A stretch of DNA of 64,000 nt from Physella acuta (lineage: Eukaryota > Mollusca > Gastropoda > Physidae), in NCBI RefSeq assembly GCF_028476545.1, contig NW_026732287.1, positions 62,001 to 126,000 on the forward strand. Direction: 5' to 3'. This document shows positions 32,001 to 43,800 of the stretch, in pieces (the stretch's first letter is position 1; each line of letters starts with the position of its first letter). Position numbers and translations under genes: made by a program. The notes below the pieces were generated by a model. The model searched no databases, was not told the origin of the DNA, and worked only from the letters and a program-made list of their open reading frames with translations.

Positions 32001-33144
32001 TCGGAATGTCAAGTTCCTTCACAAGTGCTGTATATGTTTCAAAATTTGACATTTTGATATATTTTCTATGACATAAAATATAAATTCATTAGTTGACAAT
32101 AGATAAATGTTAATTAATTTACAATACCCTTTCTTGTATTCTGGCTTTGTTCAGTTGATTAGAGACATCTAGTAATCCAAGAAAAGTTCATAGTACATAT
32201 ATAGTACAAAAATAGTTCACTTTGTTGATTCCAAAAAGTTGAAAAAAATTCAAAATAGTTCTAGTAGCCTGTTACAGAGTAGAAATTTGTCCAGTTTTAG
32301 ATAAGACATCTTTAGGAACAGTTACAAAAATAAACTTGATCTGCTAAATCCAAACAGTAGAAAAACTTGAACAGCTAAATCCAAACAGTAGAAAAGAAAC
32401 ACTAAGACTTGATCGGCTAAATCCAAACAGAAAAAACACACAGACGATATTTACTCGACATTGGTGAGACAATATCGAAATAAGGTGATAAAAATTATCA
32501 CGTTGATGACTTGACTTGAACAAAACGTCTGACTTGACTACAGCAACCCTTCTGACTTGAGTGTATATAGATGACTTTCAAGAACTTGACGTACTTGGTA
32601 AACAGTGGAAGACCACAGACTGTAATATCTCCATTTCTGACATATGTAGCACCAATTCTTCAACCACTTGTGACATCATAAGTAACAGTAATACAATGTA
32701 GCAACATCACTTTATTGCCTCCACTTCTGACACCATATGTAACAACATGTATTCTTTGTTGTTGTGGGTTTCATACAGGAACACGAGCAACAGTGGCAAC
32801 TTGAAATGACAACTTTATTTACACTATGTACAGATAAATCCGTGGTACATCCATATTTGAAGATCAACTGATATAGGTACAAATAATAATCACGACTCCA
32901 AGTCATGGAGACATCTTCCATTCACTGCCATCGTTCCAGTCCCCAGTCCTAGCACACAACCCCCGTTCACCTTTCGCTCTCCCTTTTATTCACAACTTTC
33001 TCTCCCCTTACGTCAATGAGCGATCTCACCCAAAACACGGAAAAACACATGACAATCGCTCAGACAGTCCTTCCGCTAGCCAGGTACTCTTCATTCATGC
33101 AAAACACAATATAATAAGGATACATAATAATACAGTCTGTGACA
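29028..33144 (-). mobile_element. Gag-only LTR retrotransposon (non-autonomous), minus strand
   Basis: Two 407-bp direct LTRs (29028-29434 and 32738-33144), nearly identical by eye, run TGTCACAGAC to TTGTTACA on the minus strand. A 5-bp target duplication AGAAT flanks the element (29023-29027, 33145-33149). Next to the 5' LTR (minus sense) is tggtgtcagaagtggagg, a primer-binding-site-like block. Next to the 3' LTR is a purine tract gaaggggggacg. One long gag-like frame is present and no pol. LTR similarity points to recent insertion. It lies between receptor genes B and C. Ty3-like affinity is inference from the primer site and gag type. Confidence 0.88.
30163..32052 (-). CDS. Gag-like protein of the LTR element (629 aa)
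   Basis: The N-terminal part is a long, highly charged Lys/Glu coiled-coil region. A middle region carries four repeats of SPSENGS type. Near the C-terminus is a retroviral-type zinc knuckle, CFYCGITGHYQNQC (C-x2-C-x4-H-x4-C). No protease, reverse transcriptase or integrase motif follows before the LTR, so this is a gag-only element that would need enzymes from another copy. Gag proteins form particles and bind RNA in this element class. Confidence 0.8.
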   Translation of the reverse strand: MSNFETYTALVKELDIPKEDRLAFIKELLKKDEEKAAKEKAERKEEEKAREEKAAKAKAEEKEEEKARKAEERARRLEERNWKIEDDERKHKHETELEEYMEMARAQGIKKMNKQIAWATNRLEKDIEEAKEAWDEVPEQPRRAHGNVLRELDDVIEIVCNRSRAITDMHKEEDISELDKVEETVQPKGKRKKRNRKQRADKRAETMEKQVGLHELAYEQELLEMKAITDTNEPKLESEQIELKAELEEVNIGNLWNEEQSNIVQEELKPKEKTEGELNNDLKVTDTLECLKIDSLLNDTQVHENISESCIVSPSENGSQKEISPSENGSQNDLISPSVNGSDDLISPSENGRNHDKLMMINESVNLISHNEENVPIEELLRNLESNYKKDILELKNKFNKEMEKLTHKFMCELESIKKHKEVKKDETVTRNYNVIGAQNESKRNLANYEYSQHVNKNVINVINAQNERKRNLANYEYSHHVYKKPKSRCFYCGITGHYQNQCWHRLANQRRNNYYVQRKSCGKYSNLRKNISCSNERYRSKMYYERPKQCHNIYIELVDEPNQHTQSKITTDVVQKPEENIKTNEVTQVTRNLGNDYGSTANSYNLRERWHTGHRQLHENDYSCYRGC

Positions 33145-33149
33145 AGAAT

Positions 33150-35697
33150 AAATCATTATATAGACTTTTAAAAGCAAAGTTGACATGTCGCGGCAAGGGT
33201 GACAAAAAGGACGTAACCTGCTACGTCCAGCTCTATTAAAAACCGACTATAAATAAACATCGTTAGTATTGTCTGAGTACATTTTAAGCTACCAACGTGG
33301 AAGGGGGGGGGGGGGGTAGTTACATCAATATACGTTGCAAAGTTTGTTTGAAGAAAAGTTTTTGTTGAGAATCATAATAACTTATACGTCAGTCCACGTC
33401 TGCAGTGGGAGGAGGGGGGGGGGAGTAACACCAAATTTTAAAAAAATGATTTTTGCAATTGAATTAATAACTGTTAGTGAAAGGCCCCCTAAATTCTTTT
33501 TCTAGTTGGATTAATATAATGTTTGGAGGATTTGACGCCATTCGACAGAGAGTTAGGGGGTGACACCAAATACAACGTCCACTGAAGTGGATTGGGGTGA
33601 AACCACAAAGAAAATTTACAACCTACATAACATTCGATCAAGCAAATTATCCTTATATATAAAAGCCCATGTGCGCACTTCTCTCTCTGTCTCTCGCTCT
33701 CTCTCTCTGTCCGCAACATTTTTTGCCAATTTGATCAGTATGTTCAACGATATATGGAGAACTTAAAGATACGGACTTAAGTTGAAAATAATATGTTGGA
33801 CGTTATATATGTATAAACTAAATTTATTTTAAAAATAAAATAAAAATAAAAGCATATTCGAATGAAGAAAAACATTTCTAACTAAAGTGTTTATTGTCGT
33901 GACAAGAACGCAATCAACGATGACGTCACCTGACATGCCACATGTTTAATCTACGGAAAGAAAACAAAAGTAATGGCGTCATCTTCCAATGTTAGAATAT
34001 AAAGAAATGAACTATTGCATTCAAATTAGATTTAGATCTACCTATCAAGACATACGCTATGACATGATACAATTATCTCGGTCTAAACTAATACAATTTA
34101 CTTTTAAAAAACAACATAACTACCATTGAACAGCCGGGTTTTTAACGAAATAATTTAAGTCTCTTAATTTTAAGTCTCTTAATTTTTAAGTCCCTTAAAT
34201 GTAAATAATTTTCAGACACAATTAGAATTTGTGTTATGGTGATACATTTTTTTTTAAAAATCTTGTTTGGTGAACATACCGACAATTATCACTGCAAGTT
34301 TGAAAAATGAAAACTGTTTTACGACACCTTCAATATTAATTTTTAAATCATATATATATAATATGTAAGAAATTTTTTTTTCTTTGGGTGTTGGGTGAGA
34401 TCATTAGGTTCCACACCACGTGACCCCCGACCTTTCTACGCCACTGCTCAAACCCACGGGAAAAATAAAGTTCAACAGTCGAGTTCAGTAGACCGAAACT
34501 AACCTAGGTTGGCTGCGGCCTAAACTTCATTTTGTGAAATGCTTAAATTGTACAGATAGTTTGCAAACATGCCAGGGCGGAGTTTAAAATAATTACGTCC
34601 AAATTTATTGAAAAAAAAAATCTGAAATTAATTCCTGCGATAAATTAGCGTTTGACATTTTTTTTGTGTCCTAGGGTTAAATTCCTTTTAAATTTTCTTT
34701 TAATTGTAATTTACCCCTGGACGGGAAAATCGCAAGTAAGATTAAAGATTTAAAGTAATTAATGTGCAATTAGAATAATTAGACAACGATATGATCGCCT
34801 GCAGTCACTGCATAGTGATATATGTGGTAATTAGCACGGGCGTTACTTGAAGCTAATCAGGCTAGATCAGTGGTTCTTAACCTTTTGGCGGTACCGAGTC
34901 CCTCACTTCTAAAAGGGAAAAAGTTTGATTTTTACCAAATACAACACATACATTTATATTTTACTGGTGCACAATACGAATTGAGTATCAACTGTTTTCA
35001 GAGAACAAAAACATTAAAATATGATTTTCACACAAAAACATAATAATGAATATTTACTGCAAATCAGTGCAGTGTTGTTTCTGCTGTTGCTTACAGACAC
35101 TAGTTTAGAAATAAGTGGCTTCGTTACTTTGATTTCAGCGAGCCTTGTGTTTTTGTATGTCCATTGCCATGCAGCTTAAGGGAGAGCTCTTACTTTTGCC
35201 GGTGCTAGACTAGAATTGCTCAACTTAGCACCACAAACCATACAGTTAGGACGCAGACTCCCATCAAGTTCTGTTATAAAAGTGATTCGGCAAAATATTT
35301 TCCGAGGCTATGAGAGCAGTATCTTCAGCAAAATGTGGAGAACTTAATAATATAGACTTTTGTTGAAAATAATTTATCAATTGTGTTAAAGATATAAACT
35401 ACATTTTATTTAAAGACGGAAAATAAAAATGAAGGCATATTTGAATATTCAAACAACTTTAATATCCAACCTGAGAAGTGTTTATGGTTCAGACAAGAAC
35501 GCTCTAGAGAACATATAAGTAACACAACAAAATTCACTGGAAAAAAGAATGATGTCACATGAAACAAATAGAACGTAACTCTACGAATTTATCGTAAAAA
35601 AAATGAAACAAATAGAAAAATATCCTTATGAAATTTTTTTTAATAAAAAGATAAATACTACGATAAGTACATAATACTAATGGATTGTTGGATAAAA
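33150..35697. other. Repeat-rich intergenic region between genes B and C
   Basis: The stretch contains poly-G runs (33303-33317, 33413-33422), a block with tgacaccaaa motifs (33400-33620) that resembles 28930-28990, a TATATAAAAGCCCATGTG start with CT-rich tail near 33655-33715, and AT-rich sequence with no open frame of note. Blocks at 33720-33900 and 35320-35500 are diverged copies of each other (atggagaacttaaagata and tgtggagaacttaataat). Confidence 0.45.
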
Positions 35698-37293
35698 TCT
35701 ATATACTACTAAAAGTCAAGTTTGTTTACATGTTTGAATATTTATTTTTTTGTTTTTTTGTTTGTTTTTTTGTTTGTCCGATCGAGTATTGTGATATGTT
35801 CTACTCTATCTGGAGAGCTGTAAAATAGTATGTAGGTAGAGAATAATTTTTTAATGCAGACAGACTGTTAATCACACATTTATTTAAGGACGTTAATTAA
35901 TTTATTGATTTATTCATACGTAGAGTAACCCTATTTTTTTAAAAAGTTTAGAACGACCACTACACTCGTCACAGTTTTTTGTTTACTCTTTAGTACAATA
36001 AAATGGCGGCGTCTATCGAAGAAAATTGTGTTCCCATTCAAAAGTTTAACGCGTTCTAAATCTAATTTTCTGTCGGTCATAACTTTAACAATACGTCCGT
36101 TTGCTGTATGTATTACGTTCCAACACTTATATCAATTTTAAAACTGTCTTTTTTCATTTAGTTTTACAATAAATTTCTCTAGATCTAAAGATCAGCTGTC
36201 GAAGGAAAGTTATGAATCTAGCCTAGATCTAGGTCACTAGACTCAATGTAAATTCTAGATCTAGACTTAATATAATTCTACATCTAGAATCTATTTCAGG
36301 CCTTAATACATCTAGAATCTATTTCAGGCCTTAATTATTTTATATAAATCTTTGTTTGGCTAATTTAAGATAAAATTTAATTTGAAAGTTACTACTACTA
36401 GACTTAGATCTAGATCTATGCGCGTAAATCAAGTTGCATAAGGAGACTCAAACTATAGTATAAAAATTCACTTGTGACGTCACGAGGATATAGTTAAGTT
36501 GGTAGCGTAGCCGGCTCACATGCGGGTGACACAGGTTCTAGACCAATATGTCAATGATATTTTTTTTTTCAATTTTTTTTTTAGATGTGAATGATAAAAT
36601 TGCCTATCTGAACTTGGAAGGATACAGGGCAGGTGAAGTAGAGTTCATCTGTTTCTTTGTCCTAAGCATATAAAAGGATAGTGTGGTCAGAGACATGCTC
36701 GGCTGGAATCGTTTTTTAAACGATAAAAACATGTTGTCTGAGACTTGGCGGGACCCTGGGCAGGTGAAGTAGAGTTGAGTAGGTGAAGTAGGTGAAGTAA
36801 AGTTGAATTCGTCAGTATATGAAGGGATAGTCCGAAATCGGTGTTTTCGGTGTTTTTAAAAGATAAAAAACATATTTTTGAATGTGGGGTCTGTTTTTTG
36901 TGAAGATAAGTGAAACTGCAGTAGCGTAGCGATGAGGGGGGGGGGGGGTACGGGAGGGGGAGGGGAGGCGGGGGGAGGAGGGGAGGTGGAGTGGGGAAGG
37001 GGGGGGGCGGGGGGACATAAGTTGGGGCGCCAAAATGGTTTGGAAAAATAAATTGAAAGGTTGAGGGGGGTTCAAATCGAAAGTTTGAGTGGGGGGGGGG
37101 GGGTGCACATCAAAAGTTTGAGGGGGGGGGGGGGGTTGCAAATCGAAATCTTGCGGGGGGGGGGGGTTAAAATCGAAAAGTTTGTCCCCGGGCGCCGGGA
37201 AGGGTCGCTATGCCTCTGAGTGACAGACGTGATGTTTTTTTATGGATGACCCCCGAAACCCACAGTTATCCAACGGATGACGGGTATTCTAGT
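35698..37293 (+). mobile_element. Helitron-like non-autonomous element carrying a tRNA-like promoter
   Basis: It begins tctatatactactaaaagtc and ends gacgggtattctagt between A and A, matching the TC...CTAGT ends of Helitron-like elements, with no terminal inverted repeat. Its body matches 1-1090. At 36501-36514 (ggtagcgtagccgg) and 36533-36544 (aggttctagacc) lie sequences close to tRNA A and B boxes at a tRNA-like spacing, possibly a captured SINE head. The 36937-37175 part has many G runs. No Rep/helicase is seen. Confidence 0.5.
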
Positions 37294-37885
37294 ATAGAAT
37301 TAAAAATCGAATGTCGAAAATTATACATAATACTAATGACGTCATCTTCAATAAGATTTGCTTCGCATATCTTCCAATTTTAGAATACGAAGAAAAGAGA
37401 AGTTAAATTGAATTATTTACAAGTAAATTTTGATGGTTGTAATCACCACGAAGATGAAGCCTATACGGTTAATTATCCTTAAGCTGTATTTTAATCGCGT
37501 TAATTAAATACAATTAATCTATAAAACATAAAAGACATGTTTGTTCTTTCGTTGTAATGTTTGGCCCTCAAGCAAAGTTTTCTCTAAACGTGATTTATTG
37601 GCATGCGCACAGTCATGCGCGCAGAGTCGTGCCACTGTCATGCGTAGAGCAACAACTTGAACTTTCATACAGACTGTATTACAGTTACCACAGGGAAAGG
37701 ACTGATGGTGCTAAATCTGGCATTATTTTATGTAAATAGTGACCCAAGTTAAATCAAATCTTTAAATAAAGTGATCAATTGCCAATATGAGTTTCAAAGC
37801 CGATGTATACTAGACATACAATTTAGACAATGAAATATATCTTGTCAAGATTATAATAGTTCTGGACTGATACATTAAAAAGACG

Positions 37886-40800
37886 ATGAACCTACTGAAA
37901 TTGCAGATTTATGGCTTGTTGGTGCGATCCATTCTGGACCTTTACAGCGCAGTATCGACCAGTGAAGACCCACTTGCTATGAAGCTCGACCCTCACCCTT
38001 TACACAACTTGACCCCCGTTGACAGCCACTGTGCGGGTAGCCCCGACCCCCTAAAGTGTTCGCAGGACAGCTATGCTCAGCCTAATTTACAATTCGAGTT
38101 TAGGTTTGAATGGAACAAAACGTACATGATTCCCAAGTACTACCAACAGAGCTACTGCCCTTACAGGTGTAACGGAACAAGTCGAGTCACCGGGCACAAG
38201 TTGGACTGTCCCCAGCTGAGGTGTGTGGCGTGTGACTGCATCAGGCCGCGGTGTCAGATCTACGGCAACTGTTGCCCGGACGTACACGACGTCTTCTACC
38301 CTCTGATGGTGGGCGAGGACAAAGCGATGACACCCAGTCAAGAGCTGATCAACGTCGTCCACACGTCTGCTGAGATTCTAGACAACAACACAGAGAGCGC
38401 TGGCACATCGGTCTATCTGGGCTGTGTCGAGGTGACTCACACGCATTTTGTCTTGGTCATCCGGTCCTGTCCCTCACACTATGTGGGGGATCCCCACACA
38501 GTCAGGATGTGTGAGGATGACGTGCCAACACAAAACCTGACCGTTGACCTCATCAGCCTGACCTTTGACCCCAGCACCCAAGTTTTTTATCGGAACAAGT
38601 TTTGTGCTGAGTGTAATAGTGTCAAACAGGTTTGTTCATTGTGTATATCTCTGACAATCTTGTCATTTTATAGTTGCCTAAACACTCGAGCTATCTACTT
38701 ACCACATATTAAGTTAGTGTTAGGTTTCCAAAGATTCGATCTAACTCAAGCATTTTTATAATAATCCTTGAGTGATCTCTCCTCAACTTTCTCAAATATT
38801 CTTATATAACACTACGGGGGATGACAACTCGGTATATAGACATGATTTTAAATCCATTTCTAATTACTTAATTGAACTTTTTAACTTTTTAAATAGAATA
38901 GAATCTCGTAGCAAAAATAATTGCGCACCGAGTGAACGCCAACAATATGTGTATAATAGTGCGGAATATTATTAGTACTTTATAAATTATCATGCGTTTT
39001 TTTTTTGAGAAATCGGAAATAGCGTAAATTAATACTTCCGATCAACGGAAATTACTCAAAATTTGACGGAAGGCAGAGAATTAGATATTTTACTAATATG
39101 TGAAAGTAGATATAGAACTACAAATTTGATATAATACTTATGTATGAAATTTCATCAACCTAGCTGTAAGGGTACTCAAGTTATCGTGTTTACAGACAAA
39201 CATACATACACACACACACATACAAACACAGACATACGGAAAAGATTGCAAAACTATGTTTTTATGAATCAGGGAGGTGTAAAATGTAGAGATTTGAAGA
39301 AATCTCTTCTTTTTTTTGCACAATTACAATACTTCCTCTATATTTCGTATACGAGAAAGTAAAAAGTGGCCTCAGACCTTCCTCTGCAAGTAACAAATCT
39401 AATTCAGATTCTGTTTTGTTTTTATTTGAGATGAAAACATGTATGCGATCTTGACAGTACATTATGATAGTACTTCTTATAGATTGAACAGTAGCATTAA
39501 GAGGATAAATAAATATGAGTAGTATGAGTAGGTACATATTATGTCAAATATTTATATTAAATAAGGTAATAAAGCCACTGAAACTGTCGTTATTTTACTA
39601 TTCAGTAAATACTTTCACTAAATCTTCACATTTCTATCAAACATCCATTTATTGTATCGCAGTACGTGACCCTAGAACTGATCTACAAATGTGTCAACTT
39701 TATATCCGTCTATACGGCAACAAATCTAAAAGAACTGTTGAAACTTGTTCATCAAGTTGATTCAGGTTGTTTTATCCATCAAAATGTGCCAGAAAACATC
39801 AGCCCAGCAACATGTCAATTCGCAATCAACACGTAAATATTTGTTTTTGTTTCCCTTTTTGTTACCACGTAAGTTGTCTACCTTTAATATTTGGTTTTAA
39901 TTCTCCTAATGGATTTAATGTTTTCGTTGCTTTAGTTTTTGCTACAGTGTGTCTTTTTGTCTTTCCGTTCTGTAGCAATTATGTGGTTAAGAGTTGTAAC
40001 TCTGCAATGGTTGACCAGGATTTGTTGAGGGCCTGTAATGAGTTGACCGCTCCTGCTTACAGAATGTACACAGAGAATCCTCTCGTGGTTTACCAAAACA
40101 TTTTTTGTGCCTACTGCAATATGGTGAGAACCTTGGCTTGAACCTTTTCGAAATATGGTAAGAACCTTGGCTTGAACCTTTTCGAAATATGGTGAGATCC
40201 TTGGGTTGAACCTTTTCGAAATATGGTGAGATCCTTGGGTTGAACCTTTTCGAAATATGGCGAGAACCTTGGCTTGAACCATTTCGAAATATGGTGAGAT
40301 CCTTGGGTTGAACCTTTTCGAAATATGGTGAGAACCTTGGCTTGAACCTTTTCGAAATATGGTAAGAACCTTGGCTTGAACCTTTTCGAAATATGGTGAG
40401 ATCCTTGGGTTGAACCTTTTCGAAATATGGTGAGATCCTTGGGTTGAACCTTTTCGAAATATGGTGAGAACCTTGGCTTGAACCTTTTCGAAATATGGTG
40501 AGATCCTTGGGTTGAACCTTTTCGAAATATGGTGAGAACCTTGGCTTGAACCTTTTCGAAATATGGTGAGAACCTTGGCTTGAACCTTTTCGAAATATGG
40601 TGAGAACCTTGTCTTGAACCTTTTCGAAATATGGCGAGAACCTTGGCTTGAACCTTTTAGAAATATGGTGAGAACCTTGGCTTGAACCTTTTCGAAATAT
40701 GGTGAGAACCTTGGCTTGAACCTTTTCGAAATATGGTGAGAACCTTGGCTTGAACCTTTTCGAAATATGGTGAGAACCTTGGCTTGAACCTTTTCGAAAT

Positions 40801-43800
40801 ATGGCGAGAACCTTGGCTTGAACCTTTTCGAAATATGGTGAGAACCTTGGCTTGAACCTTTTAGAAATATGGTGAGAACCTTGGCTTGAACCTTTTCGAA
40901 ATATGGTGAGAACCTTGGCTTGAACCTTTTCGAAATATGGTGAGAACCTTGGCTTGAACCTTTTAGAAATATGGTGAGAACCTTGGCTTGAACCTTTTCG
41001 AAAGCAAAAACTCAAGTACTCTGCTGTAATCATATGTGTATATTCATATTGTATTCTAATTTATGCAAATGCAAATCATGAAAAGAATATTATTATGTAT
41101 GTTCGGAGTCAGAAATAGTGACATATACAATTAACATCTAAATAATTGGATGGTGTGGTCAAATGATAGAGCGTGTGACTGCTAGCTGTAGATGCTGATA
41201 TCACTGAAACAGGTGAATTCTAGCACGGTCGGTATCGGCATCATTAAATGTGCATCTGTGGGCGTGTGTTCTGGAAGTTTCGATGTGAAATAAAATGTCC
41301 ATTTTCTATGCAGATAACTTAAACTGTTGAGTTGACATGTTGCTCTCACTACAAGCCATGGTTTTAGGTTTTATTCTGCTGATGTTTTATTCACATGATG
41401 TTAGATCTTGTACAACATTTAACACACATGATGTTAGATCTTGTAAAACATTTAACACACATGATGTTAGATCTTGTAAAACATTTAACACACATGATGT
41501 TAGATCTTGTAAAACATTTAACACACATGATGTTAGATCTTGTACAACATTTAACACACATGATGTTAGATCTTGTAAAACATTTAACACACATGATGTT
41601 AGATCTTGTAAAACATTTAACACACATGATGTTAGATCTTGTACAACATTTAACAGTTGACCCTTAAGACCTCGTGCCATGTGAGAAAGGATGTGGCTGT
41701 GGGTATCTCTGGCATTGACCCCCTCGTGTACACTCTTACCAGTCCAGTCTTCAGAAACACGACGAGTCATGCAGTGGACCAGGAGTTCAACAACTGTAAC
41801 AATAGCGGATGGCCCGCGCCTGGGGTAAGCCGATTACATGGTAGGATGATGATGATGGTGGTGATGATGATGATAATTAGCTTTTACTTGGGTATTCTTT
41901 TCTTACGACCACTTAGTAAACCAGTCATATCTGAAGAGTAATTGTGTGATTGCTGCGATATCTACAGATCCTAACTTGAATTATCTGACTGCTGTGACTC
42001 TTTGGCTGTTCTTGCAGGGTGGGTGCCTCCCGCTGCACTGTTCACCTGGCAAACAGCTGTATGACGGAGAGTGCAGGAGCAGCCTGTACCAGGCCAGAGG
42101 GTTGGGCTACGTGGTGAGGATGTGGTTGGTCCCAACTCTAAGGCGTCACCACACTGGCTCAGACAGGGGCGAAAACTTTTCACATTTTCTTCTCTCCGGT
42201 CTTGAAGATAAGGTGGATTATCTAATACATAGTGCTTTCCATTTGTAGCAACTAATCATTAGTGCTTTTGTCTTCGTGCTTTATGCTTCGTCCGTCAATG
42301 TTCGAAGCTTGCGAAGAAAGTTTCACCCACTTCTACTAAACCGATATTTTTTCAAACCTGACAAATAGGTCAAGATTCGAGGACAATGCAATGTGACATA
42401 ATTTTTCACATAATTAATAATTTTAAATAATATTATCAATTTATCAAATTGATAATATTATTGGCAAATAGTGGTGGATGATTATATGTTTAAAGAAAAT
42501 AAGTTTTCTACTTTTTACTGCATAATTATAATTTTTTTAAACATGTTATTTAACTGTTTGTTTTTTTTAATTTCATAAAATATAATTATATTTAAAAAGG
42601 GGGACGATGATTCAAACAGTTTTTTTAATGTTTTGAATACATAATATTTTTCTTTGTTGCTGTATAAATTATCTTTTTTTTTTGTTAATTTACAGAAAAT
42701 TGTTTTATTTTATTTTTGTGTAATTCTTTGCTTTTTTTTTAAATATTTGCTCTATTCTAACACGTGTTAAATCAACATATTTTCATGTGGTTATCTCCGC
42801 TTATGTCTGAATATGTCTGCCCTATTGTACCGTCTGTATATACTTGGATCCTCCACAGCTGGTGCACCTGTTGAACCCTCTGACCGTGAGTTACACAATA
42901 CAGATTGGCGCAGTAGCACACGACACTGATGGGACTGACTCGCTAGAGGTGTCGGAGCCCCTGTTCTACAGCATACACGGGACGGTGGTGGCCAAGGGGG
43001 AGCTCGACAGGGACTCGTTTGAAACACTAGCCCTGGAGAGTTTGCTTAATGTCAGTGTTGGGGCGGGTGTGAGGCTAGAGCCTGTCGTGACGCTAGGGGA
43101 AGCAGATGGCTCGTGTCAGCACGTCCCACCGGGCCTCACGTGTGTGGCAAGGCGTGACATGCGCCTCGCGGAACCTTTTCTAGACATGGCGAACTTCGTC
43201 AACTTGTTCCCAACATTGACACAAACTTTGACCTGTAGCTACGTCCAGTTTGAACCAGATTTGTACCATGTCTACTCATCTAGTCTATTACCTGTTATTG
43301 TCCTAAAGTTTCAGCTGACAAAGGTTACTTTTTCGGAAACGTCCGATTTAAATTTGCTATTTATAGACAAAGAAGAAAAGTTAAACGTATGCCGTGAGCT
43401 GTTAGACAGAAAACTCTCTGCCAAAAGTAAATCTTGCGTTATTTTCTCAACGTCGACTGGAAGCCTAACCTGGTGCTGTCTGCTGGCCTCGATTGTGTGT
43501 CTTCTCCTCACCTTAACCACCTACGTTCGGTTTTCTGTGTTGAGGACCACGGCGGGCAAAAACAACATGTTCCTCTGTACCAGTCTTCTACTTGCCCAGA
43601 CTTCTCTGCTGGCTGCTTCACTCGCGTAAGTAGTGGATGGTAGCAATAACATAACATTCAGTACAGTGGCGATAATCTAACCAATATAAAATAAAATACA
43701 GAAACTTTTTTATTTTGTGTTAAATATATACTAAACATCAAGGTCAAATATTGTCAAAATATTACTTTAAAAATAGCACACTAAATACATACTATCTGCT

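Noticed and set aside
31241-32071. 276-aa plus-strand Ser/Phe-rich frame
   Set aside because: It is the antisense of the charged gag-like region on the minus strand.
40117-41003. CRISPR-like array (regular 34-bp repeats)
   Set aside because: Units are contiguous with no unique spacers, and the DNA is eukaryotic.
39987-41033. 348-aa minus-strand frame of ISKRFKPRFSPYFEKVQ repeats
   Set aside because: It is an artefact of the 34-bp donor array of gene C on the opposite strand; composition follows the repeat only.
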